A stretch of 16,251 bases of DNA from Glaciecola sp034112105 (lineage in GTDB: Bacteria; Pseudomonadota; Gammaproteobacteria; Enterobacterales; Alteromonadaceae). How positions within the stretch are numbered: the first letter of the stretch is position 1; every line of letters starts with the position of its first letter. The notes under the pieces were generated by a model that saw nothing but the letters and a program-made list of their open reading frames with translations, had not been told where the DNA came from and ran no database searches. The stretch is taken from positions 1-16,251 of the forward strand of contig JAWUVZ010000037.1 of the NCBI GenBank assembly GCA_034112105.1. Direction: 5' to 3'. The position numbers and the translations under genes are program-made. Below, piece by piece: positions 8,124 to 16,231 of the stretch.

Positions 8124-8167
8124 GGCATAGCACGATGTTAAAAAAATAAAAGCGCATCGTGAAGTTC

Positions 8168-8198
8168 CCCCGTAGGTTAGACAAACCTTCGGGGTTTT
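8168..8198 (+). terminator. Rho-independent terminator of the thiolase gene
   Basis: CCCCG (8168-8172) pairs with CGGGG (8190-8194) and AGGTT (8174-8178) pairs with AACCT (8184-8188). Together they form a ten-pair stem with one T-T mismatch and a five-base loop, followed by TTTTGTTAT. It lies 44 bases after the thiolase stop. On the opposite strand the hairpin has no U-rich tail, so it probably does not end the convergent fapA transcript efficiently. Confidence 0.85.
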
Positions 8199-8206
8199 GT
8201 TATCAC

Positions 8207-9853
8207 TTATTTCAGTAGGGGGGTATATTGCCACTTACCATCGACTAAGCTAATAGCAGATTTAAAATATTCTTTATTAGACTGCCAAGTACGTTTGTTG
8301 ATTTTTATCGAGACGCCAGGAAATAGTTCTTTGTAAGCGACTACCTTTGCATTCTTTTCATAAGCAACCTTCGCTTTACGCATTTCTGTTTCGATACCTT
8401 CTAACCAATTCAAAAGATGCTTTTCCGATTCAAAAGCAGAGTCCATTTTATTAAGTTGATTAATAAGCGCATTAGGAACATGTTTAGAATGCAATTCACG
8501 CAACGTGACTCCATGATCAAAGTTGTTCTCTCTCAGTTGTTTCAGCGCTGTTAAAATAGCGTCATAGCGGGTGTTTAATAAGTTCACACCTTCACTAAAA
8601 TCAACGGTCAATGAACTGCCTGATACTGCACCAATTACCCCTGCATAAACTGTTGAACCACATTGTATAGTACTTGCGAATATGCTACCCATTGGCTTTT
8701 CAGGGTCACCAACAGTGACAGTTCCTCCTGTCTTGACTCGCGAATAAGCGAGTTGTTTGCGTACATTTAGGTTTTTCCCGGCGACAATATCAAGGCCTTG
8801 CCCGTGTTGCACAAATACACTGCCTTTGGCATGCAACCTGCAGTCTTCTTCGTTCATCTTTCCCATAGCGCCTTCGGTAATAATAATATCACCTCCGGCT
8901 CGAATCGTAGCCGATTCTACAAAACCGTTTATTGTAATATCGCCTTTGGCAATAACTTGCATACTTTCAGTGACATCACCGTTAACAATAACAGCGCCCG
9001 CATAATTTATATTACCAGTTCCAACATTGACTCCTTTGGTTTGAAAGGTGTCATCGACATTCATGATTTCATTTTCAAACTTCGGCTGACCTGTGACCGT
9101 AGCTAAAATTATATTTTCATTGTTAGGGCTAATGCAGGTATTAACACCTAACTTTATTTCTTTCCATTCACCTGCCTTGGGAATTAAAGGTGAATTCGTT
9201 ACGGTATAACCTGCCCGGCCTTTACCCGGTGCGCTTCTTTGCGCAACAGCCGTTTTTTGTGAAACACATAAAATGTTACCTAAATCGCGCATGTCAACTT
9301 TATTATTGTCCGCTTCTTGAGGCTGCAAAATTCTATCTATTGCATTAGGGAAAAGTGCTTTTAATACCGACGCTTTGCCATTTCTAGCAGGAAGTCCGCG
9401 GGCAACCACATCTGTAAACTCCTTACCGCAGTCCGCCTCCGAGGCTTCAAAAAGTAGATTATTAATTCTCTTTTTGCTGATGCCTTTTTTGACGCCTTCG
9501 TTGTGTAAAATAGCGATAACATCTTTATAAGAACTAATCGCCCCAGAATAGGGTGATTCGATAGTCATTTCAGCACTCATTTGATCATTAGCTATTTTTA
9601 TGCTTATTTTTGCGTCTCTGATTTCCCCAACAACTTGAGTTTGCTCGTCTAAACTATTCGATGTTTTTGCAGCGTTACTTTGCTTACATAATGATTCAAT
9701 ACCACTAACCAAAATGAAAAACTGATTGTGGTCAGATGATTGAATCATTTTTTCTACTGCTTTTAGCTCAAGCGAACCTTCAATCTCTAATGGATCGACT
9801 ACAGCCAACAATTGTCCAGTGGCTTTATTTACGGTTAGTGTTACACCTTTCAT
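8207..9853 (-). CDS. FapA / DUF342 beta-helix protein
   Basis: This 548-residue protein belongs to the FapA (DUF342) family. The family signature ARGLPARNGK (151-160) is followed by QRSAPGKGRAGYTVTNSPL (205-223). A right-handed parallel beta-helix comes next, at about 280-420: short glycine-spaced turns such as VIVNGDV, VIAKGDITINGFV, TIRAGGDIII, VFVQHG and TVYAGVIGA. The C-terminus (430-505) is charged and probably a coiled coil, with a final small segment. No signal peptide or membrane helix is visible, so it should be cytoplasmic. A FapA homologue in Vibrio is linked to flagellar control, but this copy has no flagellar neighbour, so its role is open. It lies 80 bases after sbcB; a TATGAT at 9879-9884 could be a -10 box. 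The ribosome binding site is poor, with AAGGTG about 14 bases before the ATG. Confidence 0.85.
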   Translation of the reverse strand: MKGVTLTVNKATGQLLAVVDPLEIEGSLELKAVEKMIQSSDHNQFFILVSGIESLCKQSNAAKTSNSLDEQTQVVGEIRDAKISIKIANDQMSAEMTIESPYSGAISSYKDVIAILHNEGVKKGISKKRINNLLFEASEADCGKEFTDVVARGLPARNGKASVLKALFPNAIDRILQPQEADNNKVDMRDLGNILCVSQKTAVAQRSAPGKGRAGYTVTNSPLIPKAGEWKEIKLGVNTCISPNNENIILATVTGQPKFENEIMNVDDTFQTKGVNVGTGNINYAGAVIVNGDVTESMQVIAKGDITINGFVESATIRAGGDIIITEGAMGKMNEEDCRLHAKGSVFVQHGQGLDIVAGKNLNVRKQLAYSRVKTGGTVTVGDPEKPMGSIFASTIQCGSTVYAGVIGAVSGSSLTVDFSEGVNLLNTRYDAILTALKQLRENNFDHGVTLRELHSKHVPNALINQLNKMDSAFESEKHLLNWLEGIETEMRKAKVAYEKNAKVVAYKELFPGVSIKINKRTWQSNKEYFKSAISLVDGKWQYTPLLK

Positions 9854-9933
9854 ATTTCGTTTTTTTACACCTTTTTAAATCATAATTGAAATATTGCGAA
9901 TCGTTAGTTTGTTGTAGCAGTAATTCCAATCTT

Positions 9934-11454
9934 TTACAATTGTTCGATATAACGAGTTACTGTCGAAAGCAAATTTATTTTTTTCACATCATCTGCGTGT
10001 TTTTCAGAAAGCGCTGCTATTTCCATTTGACACTCTGCAATGGAAAGGCAAGATTTCTTGTTGTCAGTTGTAAATCTGGCCTTTCGATGGCTTTGCCATT
10101 TGTCTAACTCTGATTGGTCTAATGTATTTGGAAAATTTCTAGCTCTATATCGCATTAGTTGCTCAGCATAGAGTGCGTTTGGGGCTCTGTCTTGCCAAAC
10201 TGCTAACTGTTCTGAACGCGCCATTTTAATTTCTGTCATCCATTGTTTATCGGCTGAAGAAGCGAAACCCCGATGATAAAGTGCCGCGTCGATATCAACG
10301 TCACCATGGTGTTTATTTTCATCTACGAAAACGGCAGATAGCTTTTCAGTAATATTGAGAATTCCTTTAATAAAGTCATGATTTTGCAAACAGGTTTCTC
10401 GGCTTATATTGAGTCTTTCTGCATGCTCTGGTGTCAGCGTTTTTGCAGGCGCCACAAATGGGCATTTATTGATATGCACTAGCTTTATCCCCGGCTTTTT
10501 GACACCGATTGGCAGCTCATCTTGCTTTGTATAAAGTATTTCTTTTAATTCAATTGAACTCATGCTCTTGATAGCCGACAAGTCGGACGCCAAGTCGAGA
10601 CAAATAATCGCATTTTTATTTGTTGGATGCATCGATATTGGCATGAACCAGCTGCAACACCCCTGAGCGGCAGGCAGCATTCCGCTAATGTGCAAAAAGG
10701 GCTTTTGATTGGCAACATCAATATTTTGCATCACCGTGTTTTTATTGCGTAGTGAAAAATAGAAATCAAATAACTTAGGTTGTTTCACTTTCATTAACTG
10801 AGCGAAAGCAATTGTGGCTTTCACATCGGACACCGCATCGTGGGCAGATTCGTGAGCAATTCCGTTTGCCGTAGTTAGGTCTTCTAATTTAAAAGAAATA
10901 ACCCCATTGTCTTTTAAAGGCCATTTAATACCCTCAGGGCGCAATGCATAACAAGCCCTTGCGAGATCAATAATGTCCCAACGGCTGTTACCATTTTTCC
11001 ATTCACGTTCATACGGTTCATAGAAGTTTCTGTAGCGAAGAAATCGAGTAACCTCATCATCAAATCGAATACTGTTATAGCCAACAATACAGGTGTCGGG
11101 TTTATCCATTACCAGTGCAATTTTGGCTGCAAATTCGACTTCTATGTAACCATCTCTTAGACTCTGTTGTGGGGTAATTCCAGTCACTAGGCAGGCTATA
11201 GGGTTTGGAACATAGTCATTAGGAATTTGGCAGAAATAGCTTACCGGGTTTGCAATAATATTGAGGTCTAAGTCTGTTCTGATAGCAGCAAACTGGCAAG
11301 GAAAATCGTGTTTCGGGTCAACCCCCCAAGTTTCATAATCGTGCCACAGTAATGTCGGCCCTGAATACTCAGCGTAATCATCTTGGCCATTCTTCTTAAC
11401 GGACAAGTCTACCAATATATCTTTAAATATCTCTTTTGCTGAGGATGATGACAT
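9934..11454 (-). CDS. sbcB: Exodeoxyribonuclease I
   Basis: This 506-residue 3'-to-5' single-strand DNA exonuclease serves recombination and mismatch repair and acts with single-strand binding protein. The DEDDh active site is complete: Asp39 and Glu41 in LLWHDYETWG, Asp132 in SIRFDDEVTR, and His205 plus Asp210 in SAHDAVSDVKAT. Further family landmarks are ACYALRPEGIKWP (167-179), KLVHINKCPF and the C-terminal MRYRARNFPNTLDQSE stretch. The protein carries about 24 more N-terminal residues than the E. coli enzyme (which has about 475). No closer in-frame ATG exists before the first active-site motif, so the ATG at 11452-11454 was kept, although no good ribosome binding site precedes it. A strong TATAAT lies 25 bases upstream. 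Confidence 0.96.
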   Translation of the reverse strand: MSSSSAKEIFKDILVDLSVKKNGQDDYAEYSGPTLLWHDYETWGVDPKHDFPCQFAAIRTDLDLNIIANPVSYFCQIPNDYVPNPIACLVTGITPQQSLRDGYIEVEFAAKIALVMDKPDTCIVGYNSIRFDDEVTRFLRYRNFYEPYEREWKNGNSRWDIIDLARACYALRPEGIKWPLKDNGVISFKLEDLTTANGIAHESAHDAVSDVKATIAFAQLMKVKQPKLFDFYFSLRNKNTVMQNIDVANQKPFLHISGMLPAAQGCCSWFMPISMHPTNKNAIICLDLASDLSAIKSMSSIELKEILYTKQDELPIGVKKPGIKLVHINKCPFVAPAKTLTPEHAERLNISRETCLQNHDFIKGILNITEKLSAVFVDENKHHGDVDIDAALYHRGFASSADKQWMTEIKMARSEQLAVWQDRAPNALYAEQLMRYRARNFPNTLDQSELDKWQSHRKARFTTDNKKSCLSIAECQMEIAALSEKHADDVKKINLLSTVTRYIEQL

Positions 11455-11478
11455 GTTTTTATTCGTTGGCTTATTCTC

Positions 11479-11508
11479 ATTATAATACTGTTACTTTATC
11501 ACGCTTAA
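11479..11508 (-). promoter_or_regulatory. Probable sigma-70 promoter of sbcB
   Basis: A perfect TATAAT -10 box (minus strand of 11479-11484) lies 18 bases downstream of a weak -35 candidate TTAAGC (11503-11508). Transcription would begin near 11472, giving a leader of only about 17 bases. The -10 is convincing; the -35 is only a fair match. Confidence 0.5.
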
Positions 11509-11905
11509 ATCAACTTTAAACCTGACCCAAAGTAATTTTATTTTGAAAGTTGCTTATTGGTAAGCTTAGCGTATGAATTTACTAAATAATCTACAATTTT
11601 TAATGCTAATTCGTTGTGGGGTTTCAAATCAAATTTTAATGGGTTTTTAATAAATATATTAGCGACTTACAAGTGTTTACTGTTTAATACAGGGATATTA
11701 TATTGTGATAACTCATGACTACGCCGCTAGATTGTTTTTATTAGTTATTATATTTTTGCATAAAATTTGTATTTTGATACTATTTTTTTCTAAAGAAAAA
11801 ATTCGTAATGCACTGAGTTTAATTTAACCTAGGTAACAGACGGTCTTTCCAATTCTCAAATACTTTTTAGCGCAAATACAAAGCATATTTAGCTTTTTTC
11901 GTTCT
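11509..11905. other. AT-rich intergenic stretch with no recognised gene
   Basis: This lies between the divergent sbcB and small-gene promoters. It is strongly AT-rich and broken by stops in all frames. The only structures seen are a short perfect hairpin at 11784-11801 (TTTTTTC, loop TAAA, GAAAAAA) and an 8-bp ACCTAGGT palindrome near 11828. A 25-codon frame at 11573-11650 lacks a ribosome binding site. I see no tRNA, known riboswitch or mobile-element remnant. Confidence 0.4.
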
Positions 11906-11934
11906 ATAACAAATATTCAATTTCGGACTATAGT
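11906..11934 (+). promoter_or_regulatory. Possible sigma-70 promoter of the 85-residue gene
   Basis: ATAACA (11906-11911) is a four-of-six match to the -35 box and lies 17 bases before TATAGT (11929-11934), a five-of-six -10 match. The predicted start near 11941 gives a leader of about 25 bases containing the GAGGAA ribosome binding site. Confidence 0.45.
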
Positions 11935-11964
11935 TAATTCATCGTTTTTGATGAGGAAGTTGTT

Positions 11965-12222
11965 ATGCGAGAAGTAATAAAAGTGGAGTCTGCTCCGTTT
12001 TATGGTCTTGTTGATAATGTTGAGTCGCAATTTGACACATACTTAAATACTGGCATTGTTCCCTTTTTTTCAATTAGAAAGTTACGAGTTATTTATAATG
12101 AGTTAAATATGACGACTGATTTTGAATACTCCTCTTTTGATTCGTTTAAGCATCAGGTGATGTCATCCGTATCACCGCAACTCGAATTGAATAAATGGCA
12201 AGCAATAGCCTCACGACGATAG
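11965..12222 (+). CDS. Uncharacterised 85-residue protein
   Basis: I do not recognise this protein. It begins MREVIKVESAPFYGLVDNVE, contains several aromatic residues, a central segment IRKLRVIYNELN (37-48) and an acidic-aromatic patch DFEYSSFDSFKH (52-63), and ends with a basic tail. It has no Cys, signal peptide or membrane helix, so it should be a soluble cytoplasmic protein. Coding is supported by a strong ribosome binding site (GAGGAA, 8 bases before the ATG), a plausible promoter just upstream and a terminator-like hairpin five bases after the TAG stop, which makes it look like a single-gene transcript. It sits alone between sbcB and hrpA, flanked by long AT-rich gaps. Its amino-acid composition is ordinary, without the low complexity of a chance frame. 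The function is unknown. Confidence 0.7.
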   Translation: MREVIKVESAPFYGLVDNVESQFDTYLNTGIVPFFSIRKLRVIYNELNMTTDFEYSSFDSFKHQVMSSVSPQLELNKWQAIASRR

Positions 12223-12226
12223 CGCG

Positions 12227-12255
12227 AAAATCAGCCCGCAATATGGCTTTATTTT
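12227..12255 (+). terminator. Terminator-like hairpin after the 85-residue gene
   Basis: AAAAT (12227-12231) pairs with ATTTT (12251-12255) and AGCC (12233-12236) with GGCT (12245-12248), around an eight-base loop and a small internal loop. The 3' side is T-rich (TTTATTTT). The GC core is only four pairs, so termination may be partial. Confidence 0.5.
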
Positions 12256-12607
12256 AGAGCTATAAATGCCTCGAAAATAATAACTACAAATTCACTATTG
12301 TTAGCATAGTGTCTGTAAATAAGGCTGTGAATACAGTGTCTAAAATACTTACCATTACTATTGTTTTTTTAAATAGCAATAGTAATATCAATTCGACTAT
12401 TAACTCCAAGAGTGTCGTTTGACCCAGTTCGGATATCTATGGAAATGTCTACATCACAATTAATGCTAACGAATAGCCAAAATAAACCAGTTCTGTTAAT
12501 CTTTCGTGTTGAGGACATGCAGATGACATAAAGCATTAACGGTTTATTTACTCTCACCCTCAACAAAATAAAAATGAACCCTATTAAGTGGTAACTGTAT
12601 AAGACCC
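12256..12607. other. Intergenic region before hrpA
   Basis: No gene is recognised here. The clearest structure is a perfect 10-bp inverted repeat at 12354-12363 and 12377-12386 (ATTACTATTG / CAATAGTAAT) around a 13-base T-rich loop. The words AGTGTCTG and AGTGTCTA occur about 30 bases apart just before it. No convincing hrpA promoter was found; TTGAGG at 12509-12514 has no good -10 partner. An open frame on the minus strand at 12369-12566 begins with TTG and resembles nothing known. Confidence 0.35.
12354..12386. repeat. Perfect 10-bp inverted repeat upstream of hrpA
   Basis: ATTACTATTG (12354-12363) and CAATAGTAAT (12377-12386) are exact complements around a T7-containing 13-base loop. Neither strand has a following T tract, so it is not a standard terminator. 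A protein-binding site or a structured leader are both possible. Confidence 0.5.
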
Positions 12608-15600
12608 ATGCAATTTAAATTAAATAATGCGCTTGATAAGTGCCTACTCAAAGATCGCTTCCCATTACGACGCCAATATTCAAAGCTTGAAAAGTTACCT
12701 GATGGTGATGACAAATTGTTATCGCTTGAACGTTTTCTTTTACGCGTGGATCAATCACAGCAAGCGAGGACAGTACGCGAAAATGCAGTTCCTACTATTG
12801 AGTATCCGGACTTACCCGTATCGGACAAACGCGAGGACATTAAGCATGCGATTGATAACAACCAAGTTGTTATCATTGCAGGTGAAACCGGTTCTGGTAA
12901 AACAACTCAGATTCCAAAAATGTGCCTAGAATTAGGACGCGGAGTCGATGGTTTTGTTGGTCACACTCAACCGAGGCGTTTAGCTGCGCGCAGCGTAGCG
13001 AACCGAATTGCAGAAGAATTGCATTGCGAACTGGGCAATGAAGTCGGTTTTAAGGTTCGCTTTAGTGATAACGTTAGTGAAAACAGTCACATAAAATTAA
13101 TGACAGACGGTATTTTACTCGCTGAAATTCAACAAGACCGCTACCTTAGTCAATATGACACGATCATTATCGATGAAGCTCATGAAAGAAGTTTAAATAT
13201 CGATTTCTTACTCGGTTACTTCAAGCAATTATTGCCTAAACGTAAAGATTTAAAACTAATTATCACGTCGGCAACAATTGACCCTGAACGTTTTTCGAAG
13301 CACTTCTTTGACGCCCCTATTATTCAAGTCAGTGGGCGAACCTACCCAGTTGAAATTAGATACAACGAAGCAACGAGTACGAGAGAAAGTGATTTAGACG
13401 AAGATCGAGATCAAACAACCGCTATTTGTGAGGCTGTTGATGAACTTTTTCGCGAGAAACCGGGTGATATTCTGATATTCTTAAGCGGCGAGAGAGATAT
13501 AAGAGATACGCAAGACGCGTTGGTAAAACGACAATATAGTAACACTGAGATTGTTCCGTTATATGCTAGGTTATCTGCTAGTGAACAAAACCGAATTTTT
13601 CAATCTCATACTGGTAGACGCATAGTGCTCGCCACCAATGTAGCAGAAACCTCACTGACAGTGCCCGGCATTAAGTATGTTATCGACCCCGGTTTGGCGC
13701 GCATGTCTAGGTACAGCCATAAAAGTAAAGTACAACGTCTTCCTATCGAAGCTATATCCCAAGCGTCAGCAAATCAGCGCGCAGGCCGATGCGGAAGAGT
13801 ATCTGATGGTATTTGCATTAGACTTTATTCCGAAGAAGACTTCTTGTCACGCTCAGAATTTACTGATCCAGAAATAATTCGAACTCATTTATCATCGGTT
13901 ATATTGCAGATGTTGGCGCTTGGATTAGGCGAAGTTAGTCAATTTCCATTTATTCAGCCACCAGATAGCAAAAATATTAACGATGGTATGAAGTTGTTAG
14001 AAGAACTTCAGGCTATTGAACGCAAACAAAGCGCTTATGTATTGACGCCATTAGGACGCAAAATTGCACGACTTCCCGTTGATCCTCGATACGCCAAAAT
14101 GGTGGTTGAGGCAGGAGAACGAGATTGTGCAAAAGAGGTTATGATCATTACTGCAGGGTTAAGTATTCAAGATCCTCGAGAGCGTCCACAAGACAAGAAA
14201 CAAATAGCTGATGAAAAGCATAGCGAATTTGCCGACGCGGATTCGGACTTTATGTCTCTCTTGAATTTATGGAATGCATTTTCAAGTAATCAAAAAACAC
14301 TAACAAACAGCCAGTTACGCAAATGGTGTAAACAGTATTTTGTGCATTATTTACGGATGCGAGAGTGGCAAGATATTGTCAGTCAAATGAAGAAATCACT
14401 TGTTGAAATTGGCTACAGGTTAAACAGCAAAGAGCCTAGCTACGAGACGATACACACTGTTATGGCAACAGGTTTACTTTCTCAAGTTGGGTTTAAGGAT
14501 AAAAACCGCGAGTACCTAGGTTCGCGTAATACCCGATTTATGATTTTTCCAGGCTCAGGCTTGAGTAAGTCAAATCCTACTTGGCTACTGGCATCTGAAT
14601 TGGTTGAGACGTCCAAGTTATTTGCTAGAAATGTTGCGAAAATCGATCCAAAATGGCTTGAACCAATTAGTCAGCATCTAGCCAATAAACAATATTCGGA
14701 ACCTCATTGGGGTAAAAAGAGAGGCGCAGTGCACGCCTATGTAAATATTAATTTATTTGGGTTACCAATCGTATCCAAACGCTTGGTGAATTATTCACAA
14801 ATTGACCCTGTCGTTTGCCGAGATATATTTATTCGTGAGGCTTTAGTAAATGGTCAGACCGTATTAAATTATGCTTTTTTACGCAAAAATCAGAAATTAA
14901 TTGAAGAGGTAGAGACTTTAGAACATAAATCTCGGCGCCGAGACTTGTTGATTGATGAGGATGATTTATGTGATTTCTATAACGAGAAATTACCAGCTGA
15001 TGTTTGCAATGACGCACAGTTTAAAAAATGGTGGCAAATTGCGACCAAAAAAACACCAGATTTGCTCGATTTTTCGATTCAAGTGCTGCTTAAAAAAGAT
15101 GCTTCAGGGATCAACAAGATCGATTTTCCTGATGAATGGAAACAAGGAAATCTGCGACTACCACTAACGTATATTTTTGAGCCGAATGCGCAAAATGATG
15201 GTGTTAATATTGAAGTTCCTTTACCTATCCTTAACCAACTCAGCGATGTCGGTTTTGATTGGTTGGTGCCAGGTTTTCAACATGAGTTGATTGTATCGCT
15301 TATTCGTTCGTTACCAAAAAAATTGAGACGAAATTTTGTACCCGCTCCTGACTTTGCGAATGCGTGTTTATCTGAAATACAACCGCTAGATAAAAATGGC
15401 TGTTTTCAGAGTATTAGGCATGCGGTTGCAACAAAATTGCATAGAATAGCAGGCGTGCCAATAACGGCAGAAGATTTTGCTGATGCGCAGCTCCCCAATC
15501 ATCTGCAGTTCAATTTTGTGGTTATAGATGACAAAGGCAACGTATTGAGTCAAGGAAAGAGCTTGACGCACGCTCAAGACATATTGAGAGGTAAGGTCAA

Positions 15601-16231
15601 AGAGACCCTAGAATCCGTTGCTACGCCTGAACTTGAACGCCAAAACATAGAGACTTGGGACTTTGAAAGTCTCCCCAATGCATTTGAGCAAAAACATGCT
15701 GGTTTCCAAATTAAAGCCTATCCAGCATTGGTTAAAAAATCCAGTAAAGTGGATATTGTGCTCTTTGATAACCAACGTGAGGCTGAAAATTCGCATCGAC
15801 TAGGTGTGTATCAGTTAATTAAGAATACGGTCCCTTCACCACTAAAATACTTACAGCAAAAATTACCAAATAAAGCAAAACTCAGTTTATATTTTAACTC
15901 CTTTGGGCAAATCAATATTTTAATTGATGATATTATTTTGGCATCAATTGACTACCTAGTGAGAGAGTTTGAGAAAGGAAGGGGACAACAAATAAGAGAC
16001 AAAACTGACTTTGAAAAAGTGTGCGAAATTGTACGCGAGAATATTAATGATTTGGCGCTGCAAATAGCAGAAAAAATTGAAAAAGGACTAACGGTTGCAC
16101 ACGGAATTCAAAAACAGTGCAAAGGCAATATTCCGCTCAATATCTTAACTAATATTGGCGATATAAAAAATCAGCTCAACTTGCTAGTTGATAAGGTGTT
16201 TGTTTATGATGTTGGGTACGTAAAACTGTAG
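12608..16231 (+). CDS. hrpA: ATP-dependent RNA helicase HrpA, ending early at an amber codon
   Basis: This DEAH-box RNA helicase is linked in E. coli to mRNA processing and, more recently, to rescue of stalled or collided ribosomes. The helicase core is intact: Walker A GETGSGKTT (92-100), DEAH (189-192), SAT (221-223), and motif VI QRAGRCGR (390-397). The helicase-associated domains follow, with ERPQDKKQ and FPGSGLSKS landmarks, and then the long HrpA-specific region with LEHKSRRRDLL, RRNFVPAPDFA and LKYLQQKLPNKAKLSLYFN. The frame stops at TAG (16229-16231) after 1207 residues, whereas E. coli HrpA has about 1300. The next codons read DWNRYV, which aligns with the DTLRYL that follows the same point in E. 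coli. The C-terminus is therefore either truncated by a nonsense mutation or miscalled. The ATG at 12608 is the only in-frame start after an upstream TGA; the ribosome binding site is weak. Confidence 0.93.
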   Translation: MQFKLNNALDKCLLKDRFPLRRQYSKLEKLPDGDDKLLSLERFLLRVDQSQQARTVRENAVPTIEYPDLPVSDKREDIKHAIDNNQVVIIAGETGSGKTTQIPKMCLELGRGVDGFVGHTQPRRLAARSVANRIAEELHCELGNEVGFKVRFSDNVSENSHIKLMTDGILLAEIQQDRYLSQYDTIIIDEAHERSLNIDFLLGYFKQLLPKRKDLKLIITSATIDPERFSKHFFDAPIIQVSGRTYPVEIRYNEATSTRESDLDEDRDQTTAICEAVDELFREKPGDILIFLSGERDIRDTQDALVKRQYSNTEIVPLYARLSASEQNRIFQSHTGRRIVLATNVAETSLTVPGIKYVIDPGLARMSRYSHKSKVQRLPIEAISQASANQRAGRCGRVSDGICIRLYSEEDFLSRSEFTDPEIIRTHLSSVILQMLALGLGEVSQFPFIQPPDSKNINDGMKLLEELQAIERKQSAYVLTPLGRKIARLPVDPRYAKMVVEAGERDCAKEVMIITAGLSIQDPRERPQDKKQIADEKHSEFADADSDFMSLLNLWNAFSSNQKTLTNSQLRKWCKQYFVHYLRMREWQDIVSQMKKSLVEIGYRLNSKEPSYETIHTVMATGLLSQVGFKDKNREYLGSRNTRFMIFPGSGLSKSNPTWLLASELVETSKLFARNVAKIDPKWLEPISQHLANKQYSEPHWGKKRGAVHAYVNINLFGLPIVSKRLVNYSQIDPVVCRDIFIREALVNGQTVLNYAFLRKNQKLIEEVETLEHKSRRRDLLIDEDDLCDFYNEKLPADVCNDAQFKKWWQIATKKTPDLLDFSIQVLLKKDASGINKIDFPDEWKQGNLRLPLTYIFEPNAQNDGVNIEVPLPILNQLSDVGFDWLVPGFQHELIVSLIRSLPKKLRRNFVPAPDFANACLSEIQPLDKNGCFQSIRHAVATKLHRIAGVPITAEDFADAQLPNHLQFNFVVIDDKGNVLSQGKSLTHAQDILRGKVKETLESVATPELERQNIETWDFESLPNAFEQKHAGFQIKAYPALVKKSSKVDIVLFDNQREAENSHRLGVYQLIKNTVPSPLKYLQQKLPNKAKLSLYFNSFGQINILIDDIILASIDYLVREFEKGRGQQIRDKTDFEKVCEIVRENINDLALQIAEKIEKGLTVAHGIQKQCKGNIPLNILTNIGDIKNQLNLLVDKVFVYDVGYVKL

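Noticed and set aside
8131..8161. CACGATG / CATCGTG inverted repeat after the thiolase stop
   Set aside because: The 17-base A-rich loop is long and no T tract follows; the adjacent GC-rich hairpin at 8168-8198 is a far better terminator.
8757..9106. Plus-strand open frames across the fapA beta-helix region
   Set aside because: They mirror the regular codon pattern of the repeat-rich beta-helix on the other strand and resemble nothing known.
11573..11650. A 25-codon open frame in the sbcB upstream gap
   Set aside because: No ribosome binding site and no recognisable product; this length is expected by chance in AT-rich DNA.
12369..12566. Minus-strand open frame of 65 codons upstream of hrpA
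   Set aside because: It starts with TTG, has no proper ribosome binding site, its repetitive Ile/Asp-rich end looks like chance AT-rich translation, and the inverted repeat at 12354-12386 overlaps its end.
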